From Chromera velia (Eukaryota; Sar; Chromeraceae): DNA of 24,071 bases. Position 1 is the stretch's first letter. Each line of letters begins with the position of its first letter. Positions 1-8,559 of the stretch are shown piece after piece. Made by a program: the position numbers and the translations under genes. The stretch spans positions 1-24,071 of the forward strand of contig JAHBMJ010001972.1 of the NCBI GenBank assembly GCA_018398765.1, in the 5' to 3' direction. The notes beneath the pieces were generated by a model. It was not told the DNA's origin and did no database searches. It saw only the letters and a program-made list of their open reading frames with translations.

Positions 1-1476
1 GGAGAATGTCCATCGAATTGCATTCTGGAACTGGGAGCCACGAAGGAAGAAGGATTGGAACAGGGGCCATGAAAGGAACAAAGGGACACCAGGTGGACAG
101 GAAACTACAGAAAGGAGGGAAGAGGGGCAAGAAGGAAGCCAGGTAAGAGACATGATGGAAGGCAAATAGACCCGAAAAAGGACAAGGAGACGCAATCACA
201 AAGGAAACTACAGAGAAGATGAGAAAGACCTAGCTGTGCCTGCCTGTCTCGCTGTCCCTTCGGGCGGAGTTCTGCAAGGAGAGTGGTCGGGGGGGGGAGG
301 GCTGGGAGAGCATCGTTTCACAGCTCAGGAAGGAGAATCGAAAGGGGAAAGGGACTGGACTGAAGGCGTGAAGAAAGGGGGGAGGGGGCACCCTCCAAAG
401 AGGACGGAACAAGGCCAGGAAGGTCAGTACAGAACTATCTGAAAGGAAGGACAAACAAAGGTGCTGCCAGTTGCTTGCTCATGCAGTCACCCGCCATGCA
501 TAGACATTTTAACCCTCACTTTTCCTCTCAAGCCAGGCAAGGCAGGTGTACTGTGACAGTATGGAGGGTCCTCATGTCTTTGGAGGGGCTTTGAAGAGGC
601 GTGATTCAAAGCTGCCGGTCCCGCAGAGCAGATTTTTGCATCCTTTCCCAATGCAGAAGAAAAGCTCTCATGAGCAAGCTAAACCACTCCAAACGCTCCA
701 GGGTGGCCCGCATGCTTCTAGTGAAGCTCAAGGAATGGTTCCTCTGCTGTAGCAGTACTGACCTGGAGAGATACAACAGCTCGTGGCGGGAAAGGATGAA
801 CCGGAAGCCACAGGGAGGTGCTTTCATTGTTCTTCACATCATGCGACCTGCAAGACCATCCGTCTATCACGGTCAACGCATGCATCCATGAGGTTTTGGT
901 GAGAAGGCTGCCACAGTGAAACTTGATGCTCTTTTGAGAGGATTTCGGCTCTCACTTCGCCCTACCTCGAATCGACAGGCAACACCCAAGACCTCATCCG
1001 GACTCCCATACAACCAATCAAACCACCTCCTCTTGCCCACACACTGAAATTGCATGACTATCTAGTATCAGAAGGGCCAGAGAAGACTTCAGTCGGCTTT
1101 CCGGGGATTCGAACCCGACACAGGAGGGGAACGCAGAGGGGAGAAGAGGGAAGGTGCTCCGAGGAAGTGGGGGGCCCTTTTTTCAGGAGTCTGACCAGCT
1201 ACTGAGCGATCTTCTGAGCGGGGAAACGGAGCAATGTTGCAGTGTTTCATGCAAAGGCCAGTTTAAGGCGCCCGTACATGCAGTGATCGACTGCATGGCT
1301 TTCGAGGTTTGGAATACACACAGCTTTGCTCTGCTGAATCTGTATGCAATGATGATGGGCGTCAGAGATTTTTTTTTCTGTATCATAAATTTGCCAATAC
1401 AGAGCCCCGACTCAGATGGCAGCTTGATATTAAATTAAGAGGCGAGTGCCTCGACATGCATGCAGCAACAAAAAAA

Positions 1477-1492
1477 GGCCCCAGCTGGGGCC
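1477..1492. other. 16-bp GC palindrome after an A-run
   Basis: GGCCCCAGCTGGGGCC is a perfect inverted repeat. It is preceded by a run of A and followed by more C and G-rich sequence. On the minus strand it would be a GC stem followed by a T-run, which resembles a bacterial terminator, but the context is eukaryotic and no gene ends here. Confidence 0.6.
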
Positions 1493-1552
1493 CCCGCACA
1501 ATTCAAACACGTGGGGGGGGAAAAAAGTCGGAAACCATTTTTGGAAAAGCGT

Positions 1553-1580
1553 GGATATATATATATATATATGTATATAT
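1553..1580. repeat. (TA)n microsatellite
   Basis: Alternating TA dinucleotides with one interruption (TGTA). A second, similar tract follows about 120 bp downstream. Confidence 0.9.
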
Positions 1581-1697
1581 CGAATTAAGCCATCCGTGGT
1601 GCACAGTACGCGATATCGATGGAGAGTGTATCACGTTTAAAAAAAAATGCATAAATATATATTGCGAATTAATATCTGTATATATGCAGCTGGTCCG

Positions 1698-1722
1698 TTA
1701 TATATATATATATATATATATA
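1698..1722. repeat. (TA)n microsatellite
   Basis: About twelve uninterrupted TA units, within an AT-rich stretch spanning roughly 1640-1735. Confidence 0.9.
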
Positions 1723-2593
1723 AGTATATACAGAGCTCTCTTCGGAGGAAGCAGGAGCCCTATCTGAATTAACATGTGCAAGACAAAGACTGCATGCCTC
1801 GCGGTACCATACAGTCTCTCACTATATACATGACAGAGCGGTCAGCCGCCCTCGACCGATCCTGTGCAGCTCTGCCTTGCGGGTCCTGTTAAGTGTTGCA
1901 CGAAGATGACTTCGACTTGACAGCCAACTTGTGGAGAGAGTGCATATGGGAGGCTGCGCAAAAAGACGTTTTTCTGACATTCGGGACCGGCAGATCCGTC
2001 ATCCCTGCGAGGTTTCAGTTCGATCGTGATTCTGCCAGGATTCAATTTCTTCCGCACAATTCACGAAAACTCAACTTTTCGTCGGAAAACTCAAGTTTTC
2101 AAGCACAAAGAGAGAGCAGCGCTTCTAATCAATTCTCAAAACTCAAAATCGGCTTTTGTGAAGAGCAAGTGTCTATCAACTGACCTTGTCTTACAGCCGC
2201 TTCCAAGACTGCGATATGCAGCAGGATTGCAACACGTCCATTCCTCCGGCCTGAAACCTGCATGGACCCTCCTCTTCGACCTTCAGACGCTGATCGAAGG
2301 CCGAAGCCGCTCCCCAAGGAATACACGGTTCTGTTCCTGGATGAAAGGGTTCCAATGTCGCACAAGGAGCTGGGTATATGCCCATTTTTGTTGACGAGGC
2401 ATGCAATTCTGAAAAGGGCTCCGTTCTTCGCACATACGGCATACCAGAACAAGGAAGTAGTACCGTTTTGGAGCATTTTCTCAGGTGCGTTCAGCCTATA
2501 CTATAAAAGGTTGAAAACGCTTGTGTTGCAGTTTGGTGAAGCGAACATAAGCTTTCTCGTGTTGCAACTTTCGGAAGGGCTGCAAGCAGGATA

Positions 2594-2614
2594 TCAATCG
2601 ATCGATCGATCGAT
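2594..2614. repeat. (ATCG)n tract
   Basis: Five consecutive self-complementary ATCG units. A second tract of the same unit lies about 60 bp downstream. Confidence 0.85.
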
Positions 2615-2670
2615 TTGCGTTCGCGGCCCCGCTCCTGTCCTCTGCCCTCCAGAAGCCATTGGCGGCCTTT

Positions 2671-2690
2671 CAATCGATCGATCGATTGAC
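2671..2690. repeat. (ATCG)n tract
   Basis: Second ATCG run, flanked by CA and TG so that the whole tract is palindromic. Confidence 0.85.
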
Positions 2691-3720
2691 TCTTTCATTG
2701 GAGTCCCAGGATGTTCTTCTCCGCACTCTTCGTCCTCGCAACTCTGGTTGGAGCCTCTGGACTTCGGCATCTGACCAAAGCGAAGGAACAATACCCTTGC
2801 AGGTGCTTTCGATCCGAATTCTTGGCACTATACCCTACAGAACATGCCTCTGACTGGTGGAACTGTTGAGGTTTTGAAGAACGTCATCTCAAGCTGATGC
2901 CGCCTCCTCCGTGCAGCGACCTCTATCCAGGCACGTCCAGGCCGAAATTTTTTGGCGTTTCATCCTGAAGCAAGCTCCTGTTGACGGCAATCGAAGTCGC
3001 TTGCAGAGTCTGCGGCAACTCTGACCTCCTGCTTTAGCGAATGTGCCGCAAGCTTGGACAAAGCCGAATGCCCGACTGGTGTCACGGACTGGAAGTTCGA
3101 GTTCGCGATTTCCGAGGTTGAAGTCTCAGCAGCAGGTCAGCGGAATTGGGCTTCACGCTTCGAAACGCCTGTCTGCCTACCTTTTGGCACAAAGGTGCAC
3201 CCATCAAATTTGAGCGCTCCTTCCAGGCTGTGGAGCCGGGCAGCAACGGTTTCTCTGCACACCGAAGAGAAGCGAGAAGGGTGAATGCGATACGAGAGAG
3301 GATGGAAGCATGACTCATGGTGACTTCTGCTGGACGGCTTGTGGCGAGGCTGAGTGTCCCGAGGAAAAGTGAGTCGGCCGAACGACGCGTCGATGCCTTC
3401 CCTTCCAAGGTTGCGACCTGACTTCACATTCTTCAGATTTTCGTGCAACTGGTCTCGCCTTTCCTGTTGCTTCTCTCGCCAACCGCTGTTGCCTCTCGCT
3501 CAATCGACCGAGGGATTCGTTCTCTGTCAAAGCGCACAAAGTTTTGTGAGCGTGCCCGACATCTTGCAGGTTGGCCGATGGGGCGTTCTTCCTTGGATCT
3601 CCAGTTCGCAAAGTGGACGATTGCGAGGCACAGTTTCGAGTCAAGTGTGCCGTCCCTGAGCACATCTCCATGGAAGAAGCACAACTCCACAAACGCAAGT
3701 TTGGATTGAAAACCGCCAAA

Positions 3721-4121
3721 ATTGAATCTTAATGTTGTTTCGTCCCCACGGAACCCTTCCCACGGAATCCTCTCTAATTTCGTTTTTTGACCATCGATCG
3801 TTGCTTTTCTCCTTTAGGACGTGGGGCGGAGACAGATATTGAAACTAGTATTGAATTTAAAAAGGTCGTTCGGACATTTTTCGGTTTGCAGTAGTTTGCA
3901 GCAACCGTTTGCTCTATGGGCCGTGTGCAATGAAGTTGATTTATATATGCATTGATCGATCATCATCATCATTGATATTTTCAAATTTCTATTATTTTTT
4001 ATATGATACCGATATTATCAACATATTTAGCAATGTACTATGTTATGTATATTCTATTATAATTCTAATGTACGTTCTTGATTTGTACTTATGTCAAAGC
4101 TTATAGTAGGTCAAAGCTCCT
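3721..4121. other. AT-rich spacer left of the transposon nest
   Basis: AT-rich sequence with a short (ATC)n patch near 3956-3975. No gene or repeat family is recognised. It ends at the 8-bp target duplication of the outer transposon. Confidence 0.5.
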
Positions 4122-4129
4122 ATACTGAT
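4122..4129. repeat. Target site duplication, outer element, left
   Basis: ATACTGAT directly precedes the CTAGG terminus. The identical octamer follows the opposite terminus at 8552-8559. Confidence 0.85.
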
Positions 4130-4145
4130 CTAGGTGCCGGCTAGA
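4130..4145 (+). repeat. Left TIR of outer element
   Basis: CTAGGTGCCGGCTAGA. It matches the reverse complement of 8536-8551 at 15 of 16 positions. Confidence 0.85.
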
Positions 4146-4183
4146 TTGATTTTGATTGATTGATTGATATGTTCCGCCCTAGA

Positions 4184-4229
4184 GAAAAAAAAAAAGGTCT
4201 CCCTAGATCGTCTATTTTTTTTTTTTTTC
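4184..4229. repeat. Subterminal A-run/T-run hairpin, left end of outer element
   Basis: An A-run, a spacer of about 19 bp containing GGTCTCCCTAGATCGTCTA, then a T-run. The A and T runs can pair into a stem. A related module lies at the other end of the element and in the nested element, but the loop orientation differs between ends. Confidence 0.7.
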
Positions 4230-4335
4230 AGTCAAACGACTGTTGTTCAACTGTTGCATAAGTCTTGTTTGTGTGTTGCACAACTGTTGTCAAGTGTTGT
4301 TCAGGGTCAAAAAGTAAAAAAGAAGAAGAAAAAAA

Positions 4336-4362
4336 TACACTGGAACTATAGTGTGTCACAAT
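4336..4362 (+). repeat. Inner inverted repeat, left
   Basis: A 27-bp segment beginning TACACTGGAACTATAG. It matches the reverse complement of 8464-8490 with one mismatch, extending the inverted symmetry of the outer element more than 200 bp inward. Confidence 0.85.
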
Positions 4363-4579
4363 AAGAATTTCTAGAACCTTTTGTGTCACAATGATTTATG
4401 ACACAATAATTGTTATTTTAAGAACTTTTGACTGTTTCAATTAAATCACAATTATGTGTGAAAAAAATAGTTATAGATCGCATGTTTTTGGTGTTTGACG
4501 CGACTTGACATGCGTCAGGAGGCCGCAGCGTCATAACCAAACGTTGCGAGCCATGGAGACTCCAAACATGCACGCATGA

Positions 4580-4701
4580 CTGAGTGAGTGAGCGAGTAAG
4601 TGAGTAAGTAAGTGGGCTAGTGAATGAGTGGTCGAATGAGTGAGTGAGTATAAGTGGGTGAGTGCACTCACTAGTGCTAGCACTAGTGAGTGAGTAAGTG
4701 A
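4580..4701. repeat. GAGT-type degenerate tetranucleotide array, first part
   Basis: Degenerate GAGT/AAGT units. The array continues at 5563-5812 after the nested element and at 8224-8270 after the LTR retrotransposon, so it was originally one block inside the outer transposon. It contains a 28-bp perfect palindrome at 4665-4692. Confidence 0.85.
4665..4692. repeat. 28-bp perfect palindrome
   Basis: Two 14-bp arms meet at GCT|AGC with no spacer. The left arm is CACTCACTAGTGCT. It lies inside the GAGT array, 17 bp from the insertion point of the nested element. Confidence 0.9.
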
Positions 4702-4709
4702 GTCACTGC

Positions 4710-5554
4710 CTAGGCGACGCACAGTGGTAAAAAAAAAAAAATAGACCTCTCCAGATTTTTTTTTTTTCTTTTTTTCTATGAAAGATTTCCTAGAGTACCT
4801 CTAGGAGCACCTAAAGGAGCACTTTTTAGAAGTACTTTTAAACTAACTTCCTCGCGAACTTATTACTCAACTCAAAGTTTTAAACATCTTTTAACCCTAA
4901 GTTCAACCCTAGTTCTAGTCCTAGTTATTATTGTACGTTTGTCTCTACTAGTATCTCTACTAATGTTTTTACCATTCCATCAGACACAAAGACGCACACA
5001 TATACACATACGTCTGTGGTGGTTCTCTCAGACATATCTGATATCCTTTTTGCTTCCCTCCTCTGAGGGATGCCGGGTGATGGACTAGGTGATGGACCAA
5101 CTGAGTGTGAGAGACGAGGGAGACAGAGGGAATGACCTGGTCTGTCGTTTCACCATTCATGCTAATTGAAAAATGAATGAAGTCTACGTGTATGGCACTA
5201 CACGCAGCGACCATCGCAAAAAGGGATTACAGGAACGAAGGCGAGCGGGCGGGTGAAGGGAAATGGGAGCTCTTTTTTGTCCTATGCAAAGAGTGACAAA
5301 AAGGATGGATACATGAATACAGACAGAAGAGCAGACAGAGGAGAAGTTCTTTGACTGACTCTTTGACGATATCTAGGACGATATATATTTCGAAGCTCTA
5401 GTCAAAGCTAGTTTTAATCAATCCTTTTAAGCGTTTATCAAGCTAAAAGTGAAACTGGGATCCTAGATATGATTCAAACTCTAGTTGAAGCTAGTTATTT
5501 AACCTTTATTTTTTTTTATATATATAATTTTTTTTACCACTATGCGTCGCCTAG
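4710..5554. mobile_element. Nested TIR transposon (CTAGGCGACGC termini, 8-bp target duplication)
   Basis: An 845-bp element inserted in the GAGT array. Its termini are inverted repeats of about 27 bp: CTAGGCGACGCACAGTGGTA plus an A-run on the left, and the complement of CTAGGCGACGCATAGTGGTA plus an A-run on the right. They are bracketed by the perfect direct octamer GTCACTGC (4702-4709 and 5555-5562). It shares with the outer element the CTAGG terminus, the 8-bp duplication and a left subterminal A-run, TAGAC, T-run module, so I place both in one family. It contains no transposase. One open frame of about 80 codons inside has no known domain. It is a MITE-like passenger. Confidence 0.85.
4729..4768. 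repeat. Subterminal A-run/T-run hairpin of nested element
   Basis: A13, then TAGACCTCTCCAGA, then a long T-run. It aligns with the right-end module of the outer element read inward (A9, TAGAC, about 12 bp ending in AGATC, T13). Confidence 0.65.
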
Positions 5555-5562
5555 GTCACTGC

Positions 5563-5812
5563 GAGTGAGTGAGTGAGTCACTGAGTGAGTGGGTAAGTGA
5601 GTGAGTGAGTGAGTGAGTCGAGTGAGTGAGTGAGTGAAGTGACAGTGAGTGAATTTCTAGGGGAATATATCACTAAGTGGGATGAGTGAGAAACTAGGTG
5701 AGTGAATGAGTGGGTGAGTCGGGTGATTGCTAGAGGTGATTGAGTAAGTGAGGTGAGTGCTAGGATGAGTGGGTGAGTGAAATGAGTGAGTGAGTTCTAG
5801 CAGTGAATGAGA
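5563..5812. repeat. GAGT-type array, second part
   Basis: Regular GAGT units at the left grade into degenerate AGTGGGTGAG variants. The array is bounded on the left by the nested element and on the right by the chromovirus target duplication. Confidence 0.85.
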
Positions 5813-5817
5813 TAAGT
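5813..5817. repeat. Target site duplication TAAGT, left
   Basis: TAAGT directly precedes the left LTR. The same pentamer follows the right LTR at 8224-8228. Confidence 0.8.
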
Positions 5818-6136
5818 TGTAAGATGAACAGTACAATGCTATATGGTGGTCTGAAGGTACGTCTGACCTAGAAGCATCAGTGTTCAATCTAGCCAGTCAA
5901 ACAGTCTATTGATCACTTCATGCACCAGGCTGCTCGAACCATTAACTGCATTTATTTGGCCTCGTCCCATAGCAGCCTTCACTAAAATCAATTTGATCGC
6001 GCGCGGTCGTGGCCCGGCGGCAAGCCGTCTCCGAGCAGGTCCCCGTACCTATACTATGCGCGCTCACGCCCTGGTAGCACCTCTCGCACCGCCACATGTA
6101 CAGCCCGACGTCTTAGCCCCAGGCACGCCCCTCACA
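5818..6136 (-). repeat. 3' LTR of chromovirus derivative
   Basis: 319 bp, beginning TGTAAGATGAAC and ending CCCCTCACA on the plus strand. It matches 7905-8223 with about 12 substitutions and no indels that I can see. Confidence 0.9.
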
Positions 6137-6359
6137 CATGCCCGTCCGCCAAACTGACGTCCACGCTCAGTTCCTTGGCTGAGTACTCAGGCCTGCATCA
6201 ATCAGTTGAGAAATATGCATGGACGTCGGTATGCCACGACCGACCAGATCCAACCAGTCACCTGCCCAGCATCACTTCCTTTGTCCAGCTTATCCACACC
6301 TACTTAATTTGTCTCTTACCTTGAAGCTCACTAACTTTTCTACTAACTCCTTCTCTAAC
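6137..6359 (-). other. Untranslated 3' internal region of chromovirus derivative
   Basis: Lies between the integrase stop codon and the 3' LTR. A polypurine tract is expected next to the LTR on the minus strand. The only candidate (GGCGGACGGGCATG) is imperfect, so I do not assign one. Confidence 0.5.
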
Positions 6360-7235
6360 TCATCCCTCACATATGCCTATCCACTCCCAGGCCTCACTTC
6401 CTTTGCATTCTTCTTCTCTTACTTCTTTTGCACGTGAAAGATTTTCTGCCGGTTCCCATGAGGCATCTTCCTTTCTAAACCCCTTCCATCTCACCAAATA
6501 ATGCGACTTTCCACCGATTTTTTTCCATTCCAATACCTCCTCCACTTCATATTCCGGTCCTTCAAATCTAGGCAGTCTGACTGCAGGTGGAGCATCTCCC
6601 GGCTCTCTAACATACTTCTTCAAATAGCTTACATTCACTACAGGGTGAATGCGCACACCTGCCGGGAAGATAAGCTCATACGCTCCTCTTATCACTATTC
6701 TCTCTACCTCGAAGGGACCAAACCAAATTGGCTCCAACTTTCTTTTTTGTCCTTCCAGTCTCTTTTCTTGTTCAAAGAACTCTCTATGCACCAAAACCCA
6801 ATCTCCAGGGCCAACCTCCAATTCCTTGCGGTGTCGATCATAATAGTGGGCTGCTGTCTCTCTGGCCCGCTCCAACAATTCCTTCGCCTGGGCGATCTCT
6901 GCTTTGTGCCTTGCGACGAAGTCCACTGCAGAAGGTGACAGCGAGCTTCCCCTAACCGGCACTGCAGGCAGACGAATTGGATCAAACCCATGCGTGAATC
7001 TGTAAGGTGAGAGACCAGTCACAGGATGAACATTGTCTCTGTAGGCAAAATTACATGCAGGCAAAGCCTCGGCTGCCTCCTTCTGTATCTCTAACAGCGT
7101 GTGTGTCTTCGCCTTCGCAACGTCGAGGGCGATGGAGTTCGGCAGTCCCTTGATGTAGTCCTCGACAACGTCTTCCTCCCACAGGTGGGGAAGCTGGCCC
7201 ACCAACTGAGAGAAGGCCTCGTTGTACTTCTCCAC
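6360..7235 (-). pseudogene. Gag-integrase fusion remnant with C-terminal chromodomain
   Basis: A 291-codon open frame with no ATG start (the first usable codon is GTG); it is the downstream part of a broken gag-pol. Residues 1 to about 55 are Ty3-type Gag (LPHLWEEDVVEDYIKGLP). Near residues 55-60 (about 7060-7080) it switches to the integrase segment NFAYRDNVHPVTGLSPY. The integrase C-terminal domain follows, with the GPF motif at residues 173-175 (GPY/F family), then a chromodomain at about 228-275 (YLVRWKGF ... SWEP). Chromodomains at this position define chromoviruses and are thought to direct integration to modified histones. The fusion junction marks an internal deletion that removed protease, RT, RNase H and the integrase DDE core. 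It is unlikely to be functional on its own. Confidence 0.88.
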
Positions 7236-7239
7236 CCCT

Positions 7240-7848
7240 AAAGCTTCAGTGCAGCGAAGTGCCTAAAGCTTTGCCCGAGCAATACTCCTCTCATCTCCTC
7301 TCCATGGTCACCTTCAGTCTCTCCGTGAGTTCAGTCTTCAGCGACTCCTAGTTTAAGAACACTCCATGCTCCTCCTCATACTTCTCATACCATTCCTTCA
7401 AATAGGCCGGTAGCCGGCCTTTCGCCATCTTCATTTTCTTCGATTCTTTCACCTCGTTCAGCTCAAAGAAGTCTTCTACGTCCTTCAGCCATCTTTGAAG
7501 CTCCTCCTTCTTACCAGAGAACACCAGCTTGGCGCAGTGACCGGGACCAGTGTCAGTGCTCGCACCAGCAGGTAAGCTCTGAAGGATCGGAGGGGAAACC
7601 TGGGACGATAGAGAAAGGCCTGATTGGACAGCTTGAATAGCCTGTCCTTGTGCCTCCAAAGCCTGTCCTTGCAAAGTCAATTGTTAACCCTGCAAGGCCT
7701 GCGTTTCCTGAATAATGTACATCGAATTGGACAATGTTTCAAGGGCCCCAAACACTTCTGGAATGCCCGGAGCCCCAACATTCTGTGCACCTTCCATCAG
7801 CGTATCGAGCCGAAGGAAGGAAGAGCAATTCTCAGTCTGAAGCGACAT
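7240..7848 (-). pseudogene. Decayed gag 5' region of chromovirus derivative
   Basis: The likely Gag start is the ATG at 7848-7846, followed by SLQTENCSSFLRLDTLMEG. The frame meets TAA at 7686-7684 inside a Q/L/G-rich repeat (LQG-stop-QLTLQGQALEAQGQ). It then stays open through a capsid-like segment (KLVFSGKKEELQRWLKDVEDFFEL) to TAG at 7350-7348. It continues as ESLKTELTERLK to a TGA near 7296, and a frameshift separates it from the gag residues that begin the fusion frame. The first stop could be a CAA-to-TAA change. Three stops and a frameshift make this a pseudogene. The capsid assignment rests on position and on resemblance to Ty3 Gag, not on a search. Confidence 0.75.
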
Positions 7849-7889
7849 TTGGAAACTTTTCTCTCCACCCTTATCTGAGGCTGGAAAGA

Positions 7890-7902
7890 GGCTCTACTGC
7901 CA
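7890..7902 (-). promoter_or_regulatory. Candidate tRNA primer binding site of chromovirus
   Basis: Two bases inside the 5' LTR, the minus strand reads TGGCAGTAGAGCC. TGG next to the LTR is expected for pairing with a tRNA 3' CCA end. The rest resembles, but does not equal, the initiator-Met tRNA binding site used by many retrotransposons. Confidence 0.5.
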
Positions 7903-7904
7903 AC

Positions 7905-8223
7905 TGTAAGATGAACAGTACAATGCTATATGGTGGTCTAAAGGTACGTCTGACCTAGAAGCATCAGTGTTCAATCTAGCCAGTCAAACAGTCTATTGAT
8001 CACTTCATGCACCAGGCTGCTCGAACCATTAACTGCATTTATTTGGCCTCGTCCCATAGCAGCCTTCACTAAAATCAATTTGATCGCGCGCGCTCGTGGC
8101 CCCGCGGCAAGCCGTCTCCGAGCTGGTCCCGGTACCTATACTATGCGCGCTCACGCCCCGGCAGCACCTCTCGTGCCGCCATATGTACAGCCCGACGTCT
8201 CAGCCCCAGGCACGCCCCTCATA
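7905..8223 (-). repeat. 5' LTR of chromovirus derivative
   Basis: 319 bp, beginning TGTAAGATGAAC on the plus strand and ending CATA, where the other copy has CACA. Followed by target duplication TAAGT (8224-8228). Confidence 0.9.
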
Positions 8224-8270
8224 TAAGTGGGTGAATGATCGAGTAACTGAGTGAGTGAGTGAATGTAGAA
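8224..8270. repeat. GAGT-type array, third part
   Basis: A short continuation of the interrupted array on the right side of the chromovirus insertion. Confidence 0.75.
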
Positions 8271-8463
8271 GAATAGTCTGATCTTCAATGACTCTGAAGA
8301 CTTCAAGCTAGACTTCAAGTCATTTTGAAAGTCTAGGATCACTTCAATTTTTGTCTGACACTTTTATCACACCTAACTTACTCTAACTATTTCATCACAC
8401 CTATTGTGATACAATTGTTTGTGTTACTGGTACTAGTGTATAGGGTATTGTGTCACTATTTGA

Positions 8464-8490
8464 ATTGTGTCACACTATAGTTCCAGTGTA
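8464..8490 (-). repeat. Inner inverted repeat, right
   Basis: Reverse complement of 4336-4362 with a single mismatch. Confidence 0.85.
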
Positions 8491-8533
8491 GAAAAAAAAA
8501 AAAAGATCTCCCCAAATCGTCTATTTTTTTTTC
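8491..8533. repeat. Subterminal A-run/T-run hairpin, right end of outer element
   Basis: An A-run, a spacer containing GATCTCCCCAAATCGTCTA, then a T-run. The spacer is in the same plus-strand orientation as at the left end, although the surrounding TIRs are inverted. Confidence 0.7.
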
Positions 8534-8535
8534 TC

Positions 8536-8551
8536 TCTAGCCGGCGCCTAG
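8536..8551 (-). repeat. Right TIR of outer element
   Basis: TCTAGCCGGCGCCTAG, the inverted partner of 4130-4145. Confidence 0.85.
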
Positions 8552-8559
8552 ATACTGAT
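8552..8559. repeat. Target site duplication, outer element, right
   Basis: ATACTGAT, identical to 4122-4129. Confidence 0.85.

Larger units (their letters stand above)
1..2000. other. Gene-free left flank
   Basis: I see no recognisable gene here. Short open frames exist on both strands, but none shows a known domain or a convincing exon chain. The stretch contains purine-rich sequence at 1-450, an A-run next to a GC palindrome near 1470-1492, and two (TA)n tracts between 1553 and 1722. It could include UTR or promoter sequence of a gene outside the window, but nothing seen here supports that. Confidence 0.5.
2001..3720. other. Unassigned region with short ORFs on both strands
   Basis: This stretch has higher GC than what follows and carries overlapping open frames of about 60-170 codons on both strands. 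The longest, 2262-2774 on the plus strand, has no recognisable domain, and its later part translates simple ATCG repeats. Genes here are intron-rich, so real exons could hide in it, but I cannot connect any of these frames into a known protein. It might also be transposon or UTR sequence. Confidence 0.35.
5818..8223 (-). mobile_element. Non-autonomous Ty3/gypsy chromovirus (internal deletion derivative)
   Basis: A 2406-bp LTR retrotransposon read on the minus strand. Two 319-bp LTRs start with TG. One ends in CACA, the other in CATA (one C/T change). A perfect 5-bp duplication TAAGT flanks them. I count 12 differences between the LTRs, about 96% identity. The internal region is only about 1.77 kb: a gag with stops, then gag residues fused to the C-terminal half of an integrase with a chromodomain. 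Protease, reverse transcriptase, RNase H and the integrase catalytic core are absent. It sits in the GAGT array of the outer transposon. It must have moved with proteins from another copy, or lost its core after insertion. Confidence 0.88.
4130..8551. mobile_element. Outer TIR transposon (CTAGG termini, 8-bp target duplication)
   Basis: A DNA transposon recognised from structure alone. Its ends are inverted copies (CTAGGTGCCGGCTAGA at 4130; the complement of CTAGGCGCCGGCTAGA ends at 8551), bracketed by the perfect direct octamer ATACTGAT. Further in, 4336-4362 and 8464-8490 are a 27-bp inverted match with one mismatch. Each end also has an A-run, a unique spacer of about 20 bp, then a T-run. 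No transposase is visible, so it is non-autonomous. Removing the two nested insertions and their target duplications leaves about 1.16 kb, including a GAGT-type internal repeat. An 8-bp duplication is the hallmark of hAT-type elements (also P and Merlin). Superfamily assignment stays tentative because the TIR is not a canonical hAT end. Confidence 0.82.

Noticed and set aside
1090-1125. tRNA gene suggested by GGGTTCGAATCCCCGG (B-box-like) on the minus strand
   Set aside because: The T-arm stem has a mismatch, and no matching acceptor 5' strand, D-arm or A-box is found about 70 bp upstream.
2262-2774. 170-codon plus-strand frame as a gene
   Set aside because: No recognisable domain. The end translates ATCG repeats and equally long frames lie on the other strand. 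It is kept only as part of an unassigned region.
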